A stretch of DNA of 64,000 bases, from NCBI GenBank assembly GCA_016702745.1, contig JADJDJ010000001.1, forward strand, positions 248,001 to 312,000, in the 5' to 3' direction. The position numbers and the translations under genes were made by a program. Source of the stretch: Chitinophagaceae bacterium (GTDB lineage: Bacteria; Bacteroidota; Bacteroidia; Chitinophagales; Chitinophagaceae). Positions 38,701 to 48,994 of the stretch are shown piece after piece; positions within the stretch are counted from its first letter, which is position 1; each line of letters opens with the position of its first letter. The notes under the pieces are model-generated. The model was not told the origin of the DNA and made no database searches. It saw only the letters and a list, made by a program, of their open reading frames with translations.

Positions 38701-41412
38701 GATGTGGCAACGCCGGTAAAGATGGCGCTCTGAATAACAGCTGATGAAGGAATTTCACTCGTATTGAATTTATAAACGCCTCTTCTGATATTCGATCCGC
38801 TGCTGGTTCCGCCTGATTGTACTGAAGTGGATCCACCATAATTCGTGGTGGTTTTACTGGAACGGATATAAGCATCATTAAAATTGCTGCTGGTACTGTT
38901 TGCGGTGGCCGCATTGGTACCGGAAAAGCCGTTCTGGAAAATTTTAGTCACGGTGCCCGCGCCTGAACTGGCCTTGTATTGTCCGGCCGAACAGGCATCA
39001 TCCACAATATTTACGGTCACCTGTGCGGTATCGATATAGCCTTCTGTATTCGCAACTTCATACTGAAAATAATCGGTTCCTGAGATATCGGTATTCGATA
39101 CATAGGTAATGGTTCCATCTCTGTTGATGCTGACCTTGCCTTTAACAGGAGCCAGTGGAATACCAATGATTTTCATGGAGAGATTTTGAGGGTCCACATC
39201 ATTGGCCATCACGGAAAGCACAGTGGGCTGGTCTTCCAGTACGGATACATTATCATTAACAGAATAAGGTGCTTTGGAAATACAGCTCAGGTATTTGAAT
39301 TCAACCGCATCGGCATATACACTGGTGGCAGATGCTGAACTGGTACTAACATTACCAGCGCTGATTTTAATATGGGTAATCCCGGAAACACCGGTTGGTA
39401 TGGCGAATTTTGAAATCACCGTCACAGATGGATTTGCATTACTGGTGAATACCGTTGTGTTCGTCCATGGACCGGATGATGATTGACCGATTTGTAATGT
39501 AATCGTACCAATCGACGTATTCTGATTCTTTTTCCAGTAAAGTATCAGGGTATCTTTTGCACGCAGGGACTGACTGGAACCAATGGCGAGGATCAGGTTA
39601 TTGGTATAAGCAGTTCCGAAATCAAGATAGTCTCCCGAACTGGACGTGCTGCTCCAGGCATCTTCGTTATCATCTAATTGTGTGCCCCCGGCTGATGCAC
39701 TGGTAACACTGGTACTGGATACATAACCGGAAAGGGTACTGAAGCTTACTTCAGAAGGGCCATAAGTGGAATTGACAGAGCAACCGTTTACATCTGTGTT
39801 ACCCACCTGTACGCTGACTGTACCCGTACTGCTGAGACTATAAGTATTGGTAACGGTATACGTGATCGTAGCCGTGCCATTGAAATTTGGATCAGGGATA
39901 AATGTGACCACTGAACCTGCATTAGACCATGCACCGGCATTGGCGGGAGCGGCATCTCCTGTATTCAGACTGGTAAAACTGATGGTGGATGTATTGGGTC
40001 CGTCATTGCTTAATACATCAATGCTGATCGGTGTGCCCGGAGGACAGGTTCCTGAAATCACGGCATTATCATTTGCAACAACCGGTGATACCGGTGGTGG
40101 AAGGATACTGATAGGGAAAGAAATAAAACTGGTCCGGCCACAATTATCTGTCACCGTACAGGTCACAATCTGTGCACCGGGAGTACCTGCTGGTGTAAAA
40201 CTGGTACTGGTTGCGGTGGCTGTGGAGAAACTACCACCACAGGATGCCGTCCATTGATAAGTGAATGTGATTCCCGGAAGCGGGGAAGAAGCGGATACGG
40301 AATAATTCAGCGCTACTCCATTGCTTACCTGTTGTCCGTTGGTTGTACCTGTTCCGGAAACAACCGGTGATTTAGGTGTGGTTTGAAAAAAACTGAAATT
40401 GAAAAATGCTCTTTGTCCGGCTACATCACCTGCTGTTCCCCTGTTTTGCGAGTGACCGGCCTGATACATAACATATCCTCTGCTGGGATCATCAAATGCA
40501 CGGCCATAAACCAGCACTACGGCAGCATTACTCAGATCAGGATTTACCGTGCTGACATTGGCCTGTGAAGGATCATAGCTAATAATTTTTGCACCCGGGT
40601 TCCATTTGGCCACGCCACCGGTTTGCCGGGGGATATAAATTTTTTCAGAGCCAGAGAGGAAGGCCGCATCAATCGTTCCCATAAACTGTGAGATCGGATC
40701 ATTCGGAAGCCGGTAAGTATAAGGAGTAGTACCAGCACTGTGAGCAGTCCATAATAACATACTGTTGCTGTTTGCATACACTGCATTCACGAGGGGCAGA
40801 GTGGCTGAACCGTCTTTTACGGTGAGAAAATTAGTTTGCTGCGCAGTGCTGGATGGGTTCACCATATTTTCCAATGCACTTACGGCATGACAACCGGCCC
40901 AGATACTGCCGAAATAATCCCTGTTCCATGCCAGCAGATTATTATGGGTTGCCCAGGTGGGTTCGGCATGTGGCATTACAAAATCGTCACAGGCGCCCAG
41001 TGTTTGGGGCGATTTCCAGTTATAGGCACCGGGGAATGCCACATTGCTGATGCCTGCATTGAGCAGGTAGGCTTCAGCAACGGTTCCGTTTTGTGCATCC
41101 AGGGTCCAGCGCGGGGCTGCCTTGATGATATACGTTACATCAATGGTAACTGTTGTGTGTGAAATCAGGACCATCTTTGATTTTGGTCTGACTGATCACC
41201 CATCTGACCGGTACATGATAATTCCTGACCAGGTCATAGACCAAGCCATAAGGTTTTAATCCGTTGGCAATGGTATTGGGATTGGAGGCACCCATATTCA
41301 CAATGAATGCGCCGGTACTCATTGTTTCAGATTGTGCACGAAGAACAAGGGGATGAAAAAAACCGGAGAGTGCAAGTACACTGATTTGTGCTGCACGTAA
41401 AATGGTACGCAT
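35793..41412 (-). CDS. Giant T9SS-secreted multidomain surface protein, interrupted in this sequence
   Basis: A protein of about 1870 residues read through two lesions. It starts at 41412 with a signal peptide (MRTILRAAQISVLALSGFF) and a domain with GLKPYGLVYDLVRNYHVPV. A frameshift lies between 41140 and 41174. Next come Ig/cadherin-like domains, a DNRLRE-like domain (NYGGSTSVQSGGTSSGSNIR to TSSRPKLTVTYV), repeated NDTDPE-type linkers and an SdrD B-like domain (GDLWQDIDGDATVNGPES). The last 80 residues are a T9SS type A sorting domain (LNIWPNPF ... PAGMYLLRIDDD). A TAG at 38028-38030 lies in frame, where the same reading continues as ITVNNAAPVADKDL. The protein is a probable adhesin or surface-decorating protein. 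Whether the stop is real or an error is open. Confidence 0.85.
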
Positions 41413-41763
41413 AAGTGGTTTTTTAGGATGGATAGTGGCGGCTAAACTAGGACAGGCTATAACTGAGTTGAATGATTTTCCTCAATCATGGCGACTTAAT
41501 TCGTGAATTAGTGGCAATAGCTTATTGGGGGTAAGTATTTACACAGATGATGTAAGTAACGAAAAGGATTGGGGTAAACGAGAGGATGATCAATCTGCTA
41601 TCAGGCCCGGTTGATTTTCAAAAATATTGTAACTGCAGCAATTCAAAGGCATATTTAGCTTAAATGCTACCGTTTCAGGGAGTGGTTTTGGGAGATTCCG
41701 GGGGATTTTTTAGCTGCTTTTTGTATAAAAATCCCCTCAAAATCCACTATTTTTGCCGCCCAA
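41413..41763. other. Intergenic region upstream of the T9SS gene and tRNA-Met
   Basis: This 351-bp stretch has no gene I can support. It must contain the promoters of the reverse-strand T9SS gene and of tRNA-Met. A weak TAGTTTAG on the reverse strand near 41440 resembles the -7 consensus but has one mismatch. I see no repeats or RNA hairpins of note. Confidence 0.5.
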
Positions 41764-41764
41764 T

Positions 41765-41838
41765 GCCGGGGTAGCTCAGCTGGTTAGAGCATCGGATTCA
41801 TAACCCGAAGGTCGGCAGTTCAAGTCTGCTCTCCGGTA
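41765..41838 (+). tRNA. tRNA-Met (CAT)
   Basis: The acceptor arm GCCGGGG (41765-41771) pairs with CTCCGGT (41831-41837). A D-arm GCTC...GAGC, an anticodon loop TTCATAA with anticodon CAT, a T-arm GGCAG/CTGCT and a discriminator A are present. The anticodon stem lacks the three G-C pairs of initiators, so it is an elongator Met or an Ile tRNA with lysidine. CAT anticodons cannot be told apart from this alone. Confidence 0.9.
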
Positions 41839-41844
41839 CAATCC

Positions 41845-41868
41845 AGCCCACATTTGTGGGCTTTTTTT
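41845..41868 (+). terminator. Intrinsic terminator after tRNA-Met
   Basis: AGCCCACA and TGTGGGCT form a stem with a two-base loop followed by seven T. It sits between tRNA-Met and the acetyltransferase ATG at 41869, so the latter must have its own signals or be read through. Confidence 0.85.
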
Positions 41869-42462
41869 ATGGTACAAATTCGCCTGGCCCATACCACCGA
41901 TGCCCCCGCCATCCTGGGGATCTATGCTCCTTATATTGAGCAGACTTCCATCACATTTGAAACCGAGACTCCAACCGTAGAGGCCTTTGCTGAAAGGATT
42001 GAATCCTATCTCCAGAACTGGCCCTGGCTGGTCTGCGAAATTGATGGCCGGATTGCCGGTTATGCCTATGCTTCCCGTTACCGGGAAAGAGTGGCTTATC
42101 AATGGAGCGTGGAATGTTCCGTGTATATCCATGATGATTTTCTCCGGGCCGGAGTAGCCGGTGCACTTTATCAAACTCTTTTTGAAATTTTAAAAGCACA
42201 GGGATACCGCAATGTATATGCCGTGATCAACCTGCCCAATGACCGCAGTGTGGCCCTGCATGAAAGAATGGGCTTTCAATGGTTCGCTACCTATGAACAG
42301 GTAGGATATAAATTAGGGCAATGGAAAAATGTAGGCTGGTGGCGACTGATCCTGAATGAATTTGGGATGGAACCCCTGGCCCCGGTTCCATTCAGTCGGC
42401 TGGAGAAATCTTTTCTGGATCCGCTGTTCAGCAACAAAGCCAAACTAATAAAAGAAGGATGA
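41869..42462 (+). CDS. GNAT N-acetyltransferase, phosphinothricin acetyltransferase-like
   Basis: A 197-residue GCN5-related acetyltransferase. The start ATG 41869 (MVQIRLAHTTDAPAI) directly follows the terminator's T run; a TTG further up would reach into it and is rejected. The body shows IYAPYIEQTSITFETETPT, ECSVYIHDDFLRAGVAGALY (acetyl-CoA loop) and VYAVINLPNDRSVALHERMGF (key part RSVALHERMGF). The pattern fits the MnaT/Pat group, which acetylates methionine derivatives or phosphinothricin. The real substrate is unknown. Its stop abuts that of the convergent neighbour with no spacer. Confidence 0.9.
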   Translation: MVQIRLAHTTDAPAILGIYAPYIEQTSITFETETPTVEAFAERIESYLQNWPWLVCEIDGRIAGYAYASRYRERVAYQWSVECSVYIHDDFLRAGVAGALYQTLFEILKAQGYRNVYAVINLPNDRSVALHERMGFQWFATYEQVGYKLGQWKNVGWWRLILNEFGMEPLAPVPFSRLEKSFLDPLFSNKAKLIKEG

Positions 42463-43008
42463 TTATTTTTCCATCTCCAGCTTTTTAGTCTTGTAATCAA
42501 TCGTAAACGGTTTTCTGATACTGGGACAGCAACGGCCATCCTCAGGACCATATTCATTATAGGTTCCGAAAATCATTCCTTCCAATGCCCCGGTAACGGT
42601 AAACCATCCCTCTTTTTTTTGTTCAATATTGCTGATATAAGTGGCATCAGTAGTGTAGGTAGTTCCCTTCGATAAAACCAATACCCGGTCCTGTGCATTC
42701 ATCATGGCATTGCCCCCGTCACATTGCTGCGGATGAAACGTAAAGAGCCCATCCAGTTTGCCATCTCCATTGATATCGGCAAAATGAATAGAGAGATCCT
42801 GTGGTATACCGGTATTCGGTCCCTTGTATCCATCTTTTGTTACAATCTCCATTTTACAATTGGCGGCAGAGGCATACTTTCCTTTTTGAATGGAACTGGT
42901 TTTCCATTGTTCAAAAGCAGCCATTATTTTGGAATAGCTGGTTCCACTCTGTGCCTGAATAGATGAAACCGCAAAAAGCAAAAGAATGGAGAAAAGGAAC
43001 TGTCTCAT
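42463..43008 (-). CDS. Exported protein of unknown function
   Basis: A 181-residue protein from ATG 43008 (signal peptide MRQFLFSILLLFAVSSIQAQ). An upstream Met at 43146 would give a long non-signal extension and is unlikely. The mature part contains SIHFADINGDGKLDGLFTF, an Asp-rich calcium- or repeat-like motif, and a Cys-pair region GRCCPSIRKPFTIDYK. I recognise no family. It is tail to tail with the acetyltransferase gene. Confidence 0.7.
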   Translation of the reverse strand: MRQFLFSILLLFAVSSIQAQSGTSYSKIMAAFEQWKTSSIQKGKYASAANCKMEIVTKDGYKGPNTGIPQDLSIHFADINGDGKLDGLFTFHPQQCDGGNAMMNAQDRVLVLSKGTTYTTDATYISNIEQKKEGWFTVTGALEGMIFGTYNEYGPEDGRCCPSIRKPFTIDYKTKKLEMEK

Positions 43009-43097
43009 GGTATTTACTGTTGAGTAACTAAAGATAAATGGAATAGTGCTTATTTCACTCCATGAAAATGGGAGATTTATGGGGGTGGAGGGGTTAC

Positions 43098-43319
43098 AAA
43101 AGATACCGGGTCGCGATTGCCCGTTCTGAGCCAGTAGCCTGATCATTTTTAATTTGAGAAACTATTGTATTGAATTCTGTTTCTGAAAATGCAATCTTGC
43201 CCGGCATGACATACTACTGGCCTGGAGTTAGTTAACTCGTGCTGATTGTAGACTTCAATCATTCGGAGACTTGCCACGGGCTTGCAGGACGTCATCCCGG
43301 ACTTGATCCGGGATCTTTC
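43098..43319. repeat. MITE-like repeat copy 1
   Basis: The first of six related elements. It starts AAAAGATACCGG and ends CCGGGATCTTTC, so its ends are inverted copies of each other. Inside are GTCGCGATTGCC, GCCCGGCATGACATACT, and an inner hairpin near the end (TCATCCCGGACTTGATCCGG, 43294-43310). It is 222 bp long. Confidence 0.75.
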
Positions 43320-43334
43320 GGAGGAAATTCTAGT

Positions 43335-43556
43335 AAAAGATACCGGGTCGCGATTGCCATTTCTGAGCCGGATGCTTCATCGCTTTTAATGAGGCAGGCT
43401 ATAGTATTGTATGCTGTTTCTATTAATGCAATCTTGCCCGGTATGACATACTGCTGGCCTGGAATTAGTTAACTCGTGCTGATTGTAGACTCCAATCATT
43501 CGGAGTCTTGCCACGGGCTTGTACTACGTCATCCCGGGCCTGACCCGGGATCTTTT
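43335..43556. repeat. MITE-like repeat copy 2
   Basis: A 222-bp element beginning AAAAGATACCGGG, 237 bp after copy 1 and with the same internal order of modules. It ends CCCGGGATCTTTT (43556). It lies just upstream of the GIY-YIG gene. Confidence 0.75.
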
Positions 43557-43651
43557 GTAGATGTTCTTTTGTCTTTCGTGAGAATACCTATTTCCGCGTC
43601 GTTTACTGTACGATTATTTCCCTCTCTTCATCTGCTCTTTACTTTTACTTC

Positions 43652-43948
43652 ATGACCAGATCATTTACCTATTCCGTCTATATTCTGTCAAATTTTACCA
43701 GAACAGTCTTCTATATAGGTGTAACCAATGATCTGGTGAAACGAGTCAAGCAACATCGCCATGACTACGGTAGCATCTTTACTTCAAAATACAAGTGCTT
43801 TTTTCTGATGTATTATGAAGATTACAAAAGTATCCGCAATGCAATCAGCCGGGAGAAGCAATTGAAAAACTGGCAACGAAGCTGGAAAATTGATCTGATT
43901 AAAAAAGAAAATCCTGAATTGAAGGATTTAGCGGAGGGTTGGGTGTGA
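43652..43948 (+). CDS. GIY-YIG nuclease family protein
   Basis: A 98-residue single-domain protein of the UPF0213-like GIY-YIG family. It shows VYIL at the start of the fold, TVFYIGVTNDLVKRVKQH with the YIG-type Gly and catalytic Arg, and AISREKQLKNWQRSWKIDLI with the conserved Glu. The length fits the family. Members cut DNA, but their biological role is unclear. It stands between repeat copies 2 and 3: its stop is six bases before copy 3 begins. No other gene is close, and the gene and repeats may move or act together. Confidence 0.88.
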   Translation: MTRSFTYSVYILSNFTRTVFYIGVTNDLVKRVKQHRHDYGSIFTSKYKCFFLMYYEDYKSIRNAISREKQLKNWQRSWKIDLIKKENPELKDLAEGWV

Positions 43949-43954
43949 GGGGAG

Positions 43955-44022
43955 AAAAGATACCGGTACATAGGACTCCCATGGAGGTCGCTTCTTGCCC
44001 CGGACCTGATCCGGGATCTTTC
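43955..44022. repeat. MITE-like repeat copy 3 (short form)
   Basis: A 68-bp element from AAAAGATACCGG to CCGGGATCTTTC carrying the inner module CATAGGACTCCCATGGAGGTCG (key part CATAGGACTCCC). It is an internally deleted form and starts six bases after the GIY-YIG stop. Confidence 0.7.
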
Positions 44023-44044
44023 GGAGGAGATGAAATTGTCTTTT

Positions 44045-44205
44045 AAAAGATACCGGTCCATAGGACTCCCATGGAGGTCGCGGCTTGCCCCGGACCTGAT
44101 CCGGGGCCCGGTATGACATACTACAAGAATGTCGCGAGCTCCAAGTATTCGGAGTCTTGCAACCGGCCAGCACTACGTCATCCCGGACCTGATCCGGGAT
44201 CTTTT
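44045..44205. repeat. MITE-like repeat copy 4
   Basis: A 161-bp element with the same start and end motifs as the others and the TAGGACTCCCATGGAGGTCG module. The core GCCCGGTATGACATACT recurs. Confidence 0.72.
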
Positions 44206-44226
44206 GTAGGAGTTCTTTTGTTTGTT

Positions 44227-44426
44227 AAAAGATACCGGGTCAGGTTTGCCCGCTTTATGCCTGTAGCTTATTAATCTTTAATGTGGCATTCTATAAAAAT
44301 GAATGATTGCTATTTAATGCAAACCGCCCGGCATGACGTAGTGGTGGCCCGATACGAGCTCCAAATATTCGGAGTCTTGCATCGCGCCAGCAGTTTGTCA
44401 CCCCAACACTTGCTGTTGGGGTCTTT
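44227..44426. repeat. MITE-like repeat copy 5
   Basis: An element of about 200 bp starting AAAAGATACCGGGTCAGG with an inner GCCCGGCATGACGTAG. The end is more diverged: GGGGTCTTTC in place of CCGGGATCTTTC. Confidence 0.65.
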
Positions 44427-44514
44427 CGAACGCAGTACAATTCAGCTAAAAATAAAAATACCGGCTCCCCAGGGAAGACCGGCATCTTTATTCAATTCTA
44501 TTTTAAATAATCAC

Positions 44515-47272
44515 TCAAAAACTAAACGCCACCCTCGCAAACAAACGCCGGCCGTTTACTCCCATTTGCACCGCATCCCAGGGACCACCTGTTTCATTGT
44601 TGTAGGCCCAGTCCTTGGCACCCTTCGCTACTCCGAAATCAGGATGCACATTGAATAAATTATCTGCGCCCAGATAGAGCGTGAATTTTTTACTCAGCTG
44701 GTAACTGCCATATAAATCACTCACTACTTTACCCGTATAATTATACTGATCAGGCACATCGCCACTGCCATTATCAAGCGGCACGGTGGGATTGATGCCC
44801 AATCCATCCTGTCCATAACCCAGCAACACCACTTTGCCAAAATAAGTAAAGCGGGTACCGATGCTGATTTTTTTACGGCCGTATTCAAAATTGAAAGCAA
44901 ACTTGGTATTCGGTGCAGAAGCCAGGATGAATTTTTGTTCCCTATCACTCAGGAAGGTTTGCTTCAGAAAAGTTGATCCGGATAATTTGGAAGGGATATT
45001 GATCTTGTCAATTTTCATGCTTTGAAAATTACCCGCGAATAATCCCTTCACGCGGTGATGCCCCCATCTCTTGGTATAATCCAGAACAATATCCAATCCT
45101 TTATTAGTGGTGTTGACGGCATTGGCGAAAAACTGGGCCGGACTCGCATTCAACGCGGCCATTTGTGCCCGTAAACCTGCATCGAGGTTGGGATCGCTGC
45201 CATCAAATTGTCCGCTCAGTACCACCCGGTCCTTTACTTTCACGAGATAGCCATCAATGGTGATATTAAAACCCTTGGCCGCCTGCCAGGCAAAACCAAG
45301 ACCGGCATTCACGCTTTCTTCCTGTTTTAATTCAGGGATACCCGCAGCCTTGGTAATAGGACTATAATTCGGCGCAATTTTTACTTCAGCAATATTACCC
45401 GCCTGTACGGTGGTGAACGTAGAACTGAAATTGATCTGCTGCAATGATGGGGCACGGAAACCGGTACTCACTGAAGCACGAAGGTTCAGTTTGGGAGATG
45501 CTTTAAGTCGGGTGGCTATTTTGAAATTTCCTGTAAATCCAAAATCACTATAGTTTTCAAGGCGGACAGCACCGCTGATCAGCCAGGCCTTGGTTACATC
45601 ATATTCTGCATCTGCATAAATACCCAGCACTGTTCTTTTGGCATTGACTTCATCATTGGGCTGGTATCCGGGAAATCCCTGTGAACCTGTGGCTTTATTG
45701 CCGGTGGGATCATAGTTTTTATAAGAACCTTCTTCTCCTGCAAATATTTTATAACGTTCAAAGCGGGCTTCCAGTCCGGTGGCAAAATTGAATTTGTCGT
45801 TAATGGCCTTGCTGAAATTCAGGTTGATCGTGTTTTGCAAAAAATTAAATCCGCCATCATCAAAATGGGTTTGATTGGCACCCTTTGAGGCATTAAAAGT
45901 CTTATCGCCGTAAAAATGAAAATTATTTCTTCCCAATGTATTACTCAGGTCCCAGTTCCATCCTTTTACATTGCCTTTGAATCCGGCAGCAAAGGAGAGG
46001 TCATTGATTTTTGTCTGGATATGCGGCGAATAATAAATTTCACCATCACTGCTGGTTTTCATAATGCTGCTCACCAGGATCAGATTACCGCTGCCATCCG
46101 TGGGGAAACGATCGGGGCGGGCCGACCAGTTACGGGTAAAGGCAAAGGCATCTGATGATTTATGATTGAATGTGCCGAAAGAATAAAAGCTTGTTTTTCC
46201 CTTCATCGGGATCTCCATATTCATGGCCGTGCCGATCATATCAAGAGAAGCATCCCCATGTCCCCGGCGATAGATATTGATATACATGGCATCATCGTTA
46301 TTGTAGTAATCAGAAGTATCCAGGGCCTGCCGGAATGTTTTACCGGAACTCAAACCATCCAGGGTGAGGTTGATAAATCCTCCTTTCTTTCCAATGGGTA
46401 ATCCATAGTTCAGGTTCACGGCCGTAGAACCGCCATCTATTTTACCGGCTGATTCGTATTGTGTCTTCAGGTCAGTGGCAAAAGCTGTATTGAATTTGGG
46501 ATCTGAATAACCACCCCATCCGATATTGCCGGTTAATTTTTTGGTTGATTTTTTCAGGATCAGGTTCATCACTCCAGCAATCGCATCTGAACCATATTGG
46601 GCAGAAGCGCCATCACGCAATATCTCCACCCGGTCAATCGCACTGGCCGGAAGGGCATTCAGATCTGTACCGGAATTACCTCTTCCTCTTGTTCCAAATA
46701 CCGCGACGAAAGCTGTCTGGTGACGACGCTTTCCATTCACCAGCACCAGGGTTTGATCGGGACCCAGTCCACGTAATGTGGCGAGATCAATATGATCGGC
46801 ACCATCACTGCCGCTCTGTTTATTATAATTGAAAGATGGGGCTGCATAATTCAGGATGGAAGTCAGATCCATCCCTTGCCGTTGGGGCCGTGGCCTGTGC
46901 CACATTGATCACATCCACCGGGGCCGTGGTTTCTGTCTTTACCCGGCCAACGCGGCGGGTACCCACCAATACCACTTCCATCAGTGATTGATTATCCTGG
47001 GCAAGTACAATACTCAATGGTCCTGTAGCCCTGATCATTTGGGTCAGGTAACCAATCATTGAAATTTCCAGTTCATCATCGGATGAAGCTGCGATGCTAA
47101 AGCTGCCATCGTTACCGGTGGACGTCAGTTTGCCTGACTTTAATGATCTGACGGAGACACCTGCCAGAGGTAAGCCACTGGCATCGGTGATTTTTCCGGT
47201 AATCGTTTGCTGGGCAGATGCGGAGAGGAAAAGAAATGAAAAGGCAAGACAAAGCAGTAATGCTTTTTTCAT
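44515..47272 (-). CDS. TonB-dependent receptor, frameshifted in this sequence
   Basis: An outer-membrane receptor of about 918 residues that imports ligands with energy from TonB. From 47272 it has a signal peptide (MKKALLLCLAFSFLFLSASA), then a carboxypeptidase-like regulatory domain (QTITGKITDASGLPLAGVSV), then a plug domain with RVEILRDGASAQYGSDAIAG. The barrel ends in the expected Phe (GRRLFARVAFSF). A run of three C at 46873-46875 holds one base too many. With it removed the reading is PTARMDLTSILNYAAPSF. The ligand is unknown, and no SusD partner is adjacent. A CCCGGGATCT-type repeat follows the start. Confidence 0.93.
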
Positions 47273-47364
47273 AACAGGTGTTTTGGTGTTGACTCTAATG
47301 TAAGAAATATTCGAATAGTCTAGTCAGGAGTTTAGGCACATTGGGGGGAGTGCTATTGTCTTTT

Positions 47365-47559
47365 AAAAGATACCGGTCCATAGGATTCCCATGGAGGTCG
47401 CGGCTTGCCCCGGACCTGATCCGGGGCCCGGCATGACATGCTTCTGGCCCGGTCTTAGTTAACTCATTCGTATTAGAGTTTACGAATATCAGGAGGCTAG
47501 CCACGGGCTTAAAGTATGTCATCCCGGGCTTGCTTGCCCTGTGGGACCCGGGATCTTTC
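47365..47559. repeat. MITE-like repeat copy 6
   Basis: A 195-bp element from AAAAGATACCGG to CCGGGATCTTTC with the module TAGGATTCCCATGGAGGTCG and the core GCCCGGCATGACATGCTT. It lies between the TonB receptor and the aminotransferase, 3.1 kb from the other copies. Confidence 0.72.
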
Positions 47560-47592
47560 GAAGAGAGTACTTTCAATAATATCTTTCAATTC

Positions 47593-48819
47593 CTAACCCG
47601 CCGAAACCGCCTTAGCCTCACTCACTACCTGCTTACCCGGGTAAACTTCCAATGCTTTCTCCAGACAATCCATGGCCGAATTGATGGAATCAAGATTCAA
47701 CACATAGGCCAGTCTTACTTCATTTTTACCAAGTCCGGGAGTGCCATAGAAACCAGTGGCCGGGGCCAGCATCACGGTCTGATTATTCCAGGAAAAATCC
47801 TCCAATAACCACTGACAGAATTTATCTGCATCATCAATCGGTAAGCGGGCAATAGCATAAAATGCACCACCGGGATTCGGACAATAAACACCGGGCATGG
47901 CATTGAGCCGGCCCACCAGTGCATTTCTCCGGGCCAGGTACTCGGCCTTGGGGGCATCAAAATAAGAAGCGGGCAGATCAACAGCGGCTTCTCCCATGAT
48001 CTGGGCCAGCCCGGGCGGACTCAATCTCGCCTGTGCAAATTTCATCGCCGCATCATACACGGCTTTATTCTTCGTGACAAATGCACCCAGTCTGGCACCA
48101 CAGGCACTATATCTTTTGGAAATCGTATCCATTAATACCACATTGTTTTCCAGACCCTCCAGGTGCATGGCACTTACATATTCTCCATCATAACAAAATT
48201 CACGATAGGCTTCATCACTGAAAAGATAGAGGTCATGCTGTATACAAATCTGTTTGAGGGCTTCCATTTCTTCCCGGCTGTATAAATAACCGGTGGGGTT
48301 ATTCGGACTACAGATAATGATCGCCTTTGTTTTGGGTGTAATCACTTTTTCAAAATCAGCAATGGGAGGGAGGGCGAATCCGGTTTCAATCCTGGACGTA
48401 ATGGGTACCACCTTGATACCAGCCGCACAGGCAAATCCATTGTAATTCGCATAAAAAGGTTCGGGGATGATCACTTCATCGCCGGGGTTCAGACAGGTAA
48501 AGAAACCAAACATGATGGCTTCACTGCCGCCGGTGGTGATGAGGATCTGATCGTGGCTTACATCAATTCCAACAGATTTATAATACTGCACCAGTTTACG
48601 GCGGTAGCTTTCATTACCGGCACTATGGCTATACTCCAGCACTTTGATATCCGCATTCCGTACGGCATCCATGATGGCCGGAGGGGTTTCAATATCAGGC
48701 TGACCGATATTGAGATGATAAACCCTGATTCCTTTTTTCTTGGCCGCTTCGGCATAAGGTACCAGTTTGCGGATCGGAGAGGGGGGCATCTGCTGGCCCC
48801 GCTGGGAGATTGTAAGCAT
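47593..48819 (-). CDS. Class I/II PLP-dependent aminotransferase
   Basis: A 408-residue fold type I aminotransferase. It shows NIGQPDIETPPAIM, the substrate loop SHSAGNESYRRKLVQYY, SPNNPTGYLYSREEM, SDEAYREFCY and the PLP-lysine region DTISKRYSACGARLGAFVT (key part SKRYSACGARLG). The C-terminal arginine appears in NEVRLAYVLN. It is most like aspartate aminotransferase-family enzymes (AspC), so transamination of Asp or aromatic amino acids is likely. The substrate cannot be fixed from sequence. The gene is intact and monocistronic. Confidence 0.92.
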   Translation of the reverse strand: MLTISQRGQQMPPSPIRKLVPYAEAAKKKGIRVYHLNIGQPDIETPPAIMDAVRNADIKVLEYSHSAGNESYRRKLVQYYKSVGIDVSHDQILITTGGSEAIMFGFFTCLNPGDEVIIPEPFYANYNGFACAAGIKVVPITSRIETGFALPPIADFEKVITPKTKAIIICSPNNPTGYLYSREEMEALKQICIQHDLYLFSDEAYREFCYDGEYVSAMHLEGLENNVVLMDTISKRYSACGARLGAFVTKNKAVYDAAMKFAQARLSPPGLAQIMGEAAVDLPASYFDAPKAEYLARRNALVGRLNAMPGVYCPNPGGAFYAIARLPIDDADKFCQWLLEDFSWNNQTVMLAPATGFYGTPGLGKNEVRLAYVLNLDSINSAMDCLEKALEVYPGKQVVSEAKAVSAG

Positions 48820-48927
48820 GGGGCAAAGTTAGGAGGTAAATGTGAATGGGGGCATGAGCCCTGCGGGCTTTATGGCTTTACCGCAAAGACGCTAAGACGC
48901 GAGGGAACGCAAGGAGCAGTAAAAATT
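48820..48927. repeat. CGCAAAG-type repeat at the left IS110 junction
   Basis: The segment CCGCAAAGACGCTAAGACGC ... ACGCAAGG just before IS110 copy 1 belongs to a dispersed family also present at 50183-50239 and 51495-51565 and, in a CGCAGAG form, at 11111-11197. Such motifs are common in Bacteroidota intergenic DNA. Their presence at both ends of each IS copy marks them as the integration target. Confidence 0.7.
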
Positions 48928-48994
48928 CTTTGCGTATTCTAAGTTCAATATTCAGCCAAATTTTCTTTTTTTTAGTTTTATAGGCCCGGATTAA

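Noticed and set aside
43652..43948. A homing endonuclease in an intron or intein
   Set aside because: The gene is free-standing in intergenic DNA, with no interrupted host gene and no intron-like fold seen around it.
43098..44426. A CRISPR array
   Set aside because: The repeats are 68-222 bp, unevenly spaced and internally variable, with inverted ends. They lack the short constant repeat and unique spacer pattern, and no cas gene is seen.
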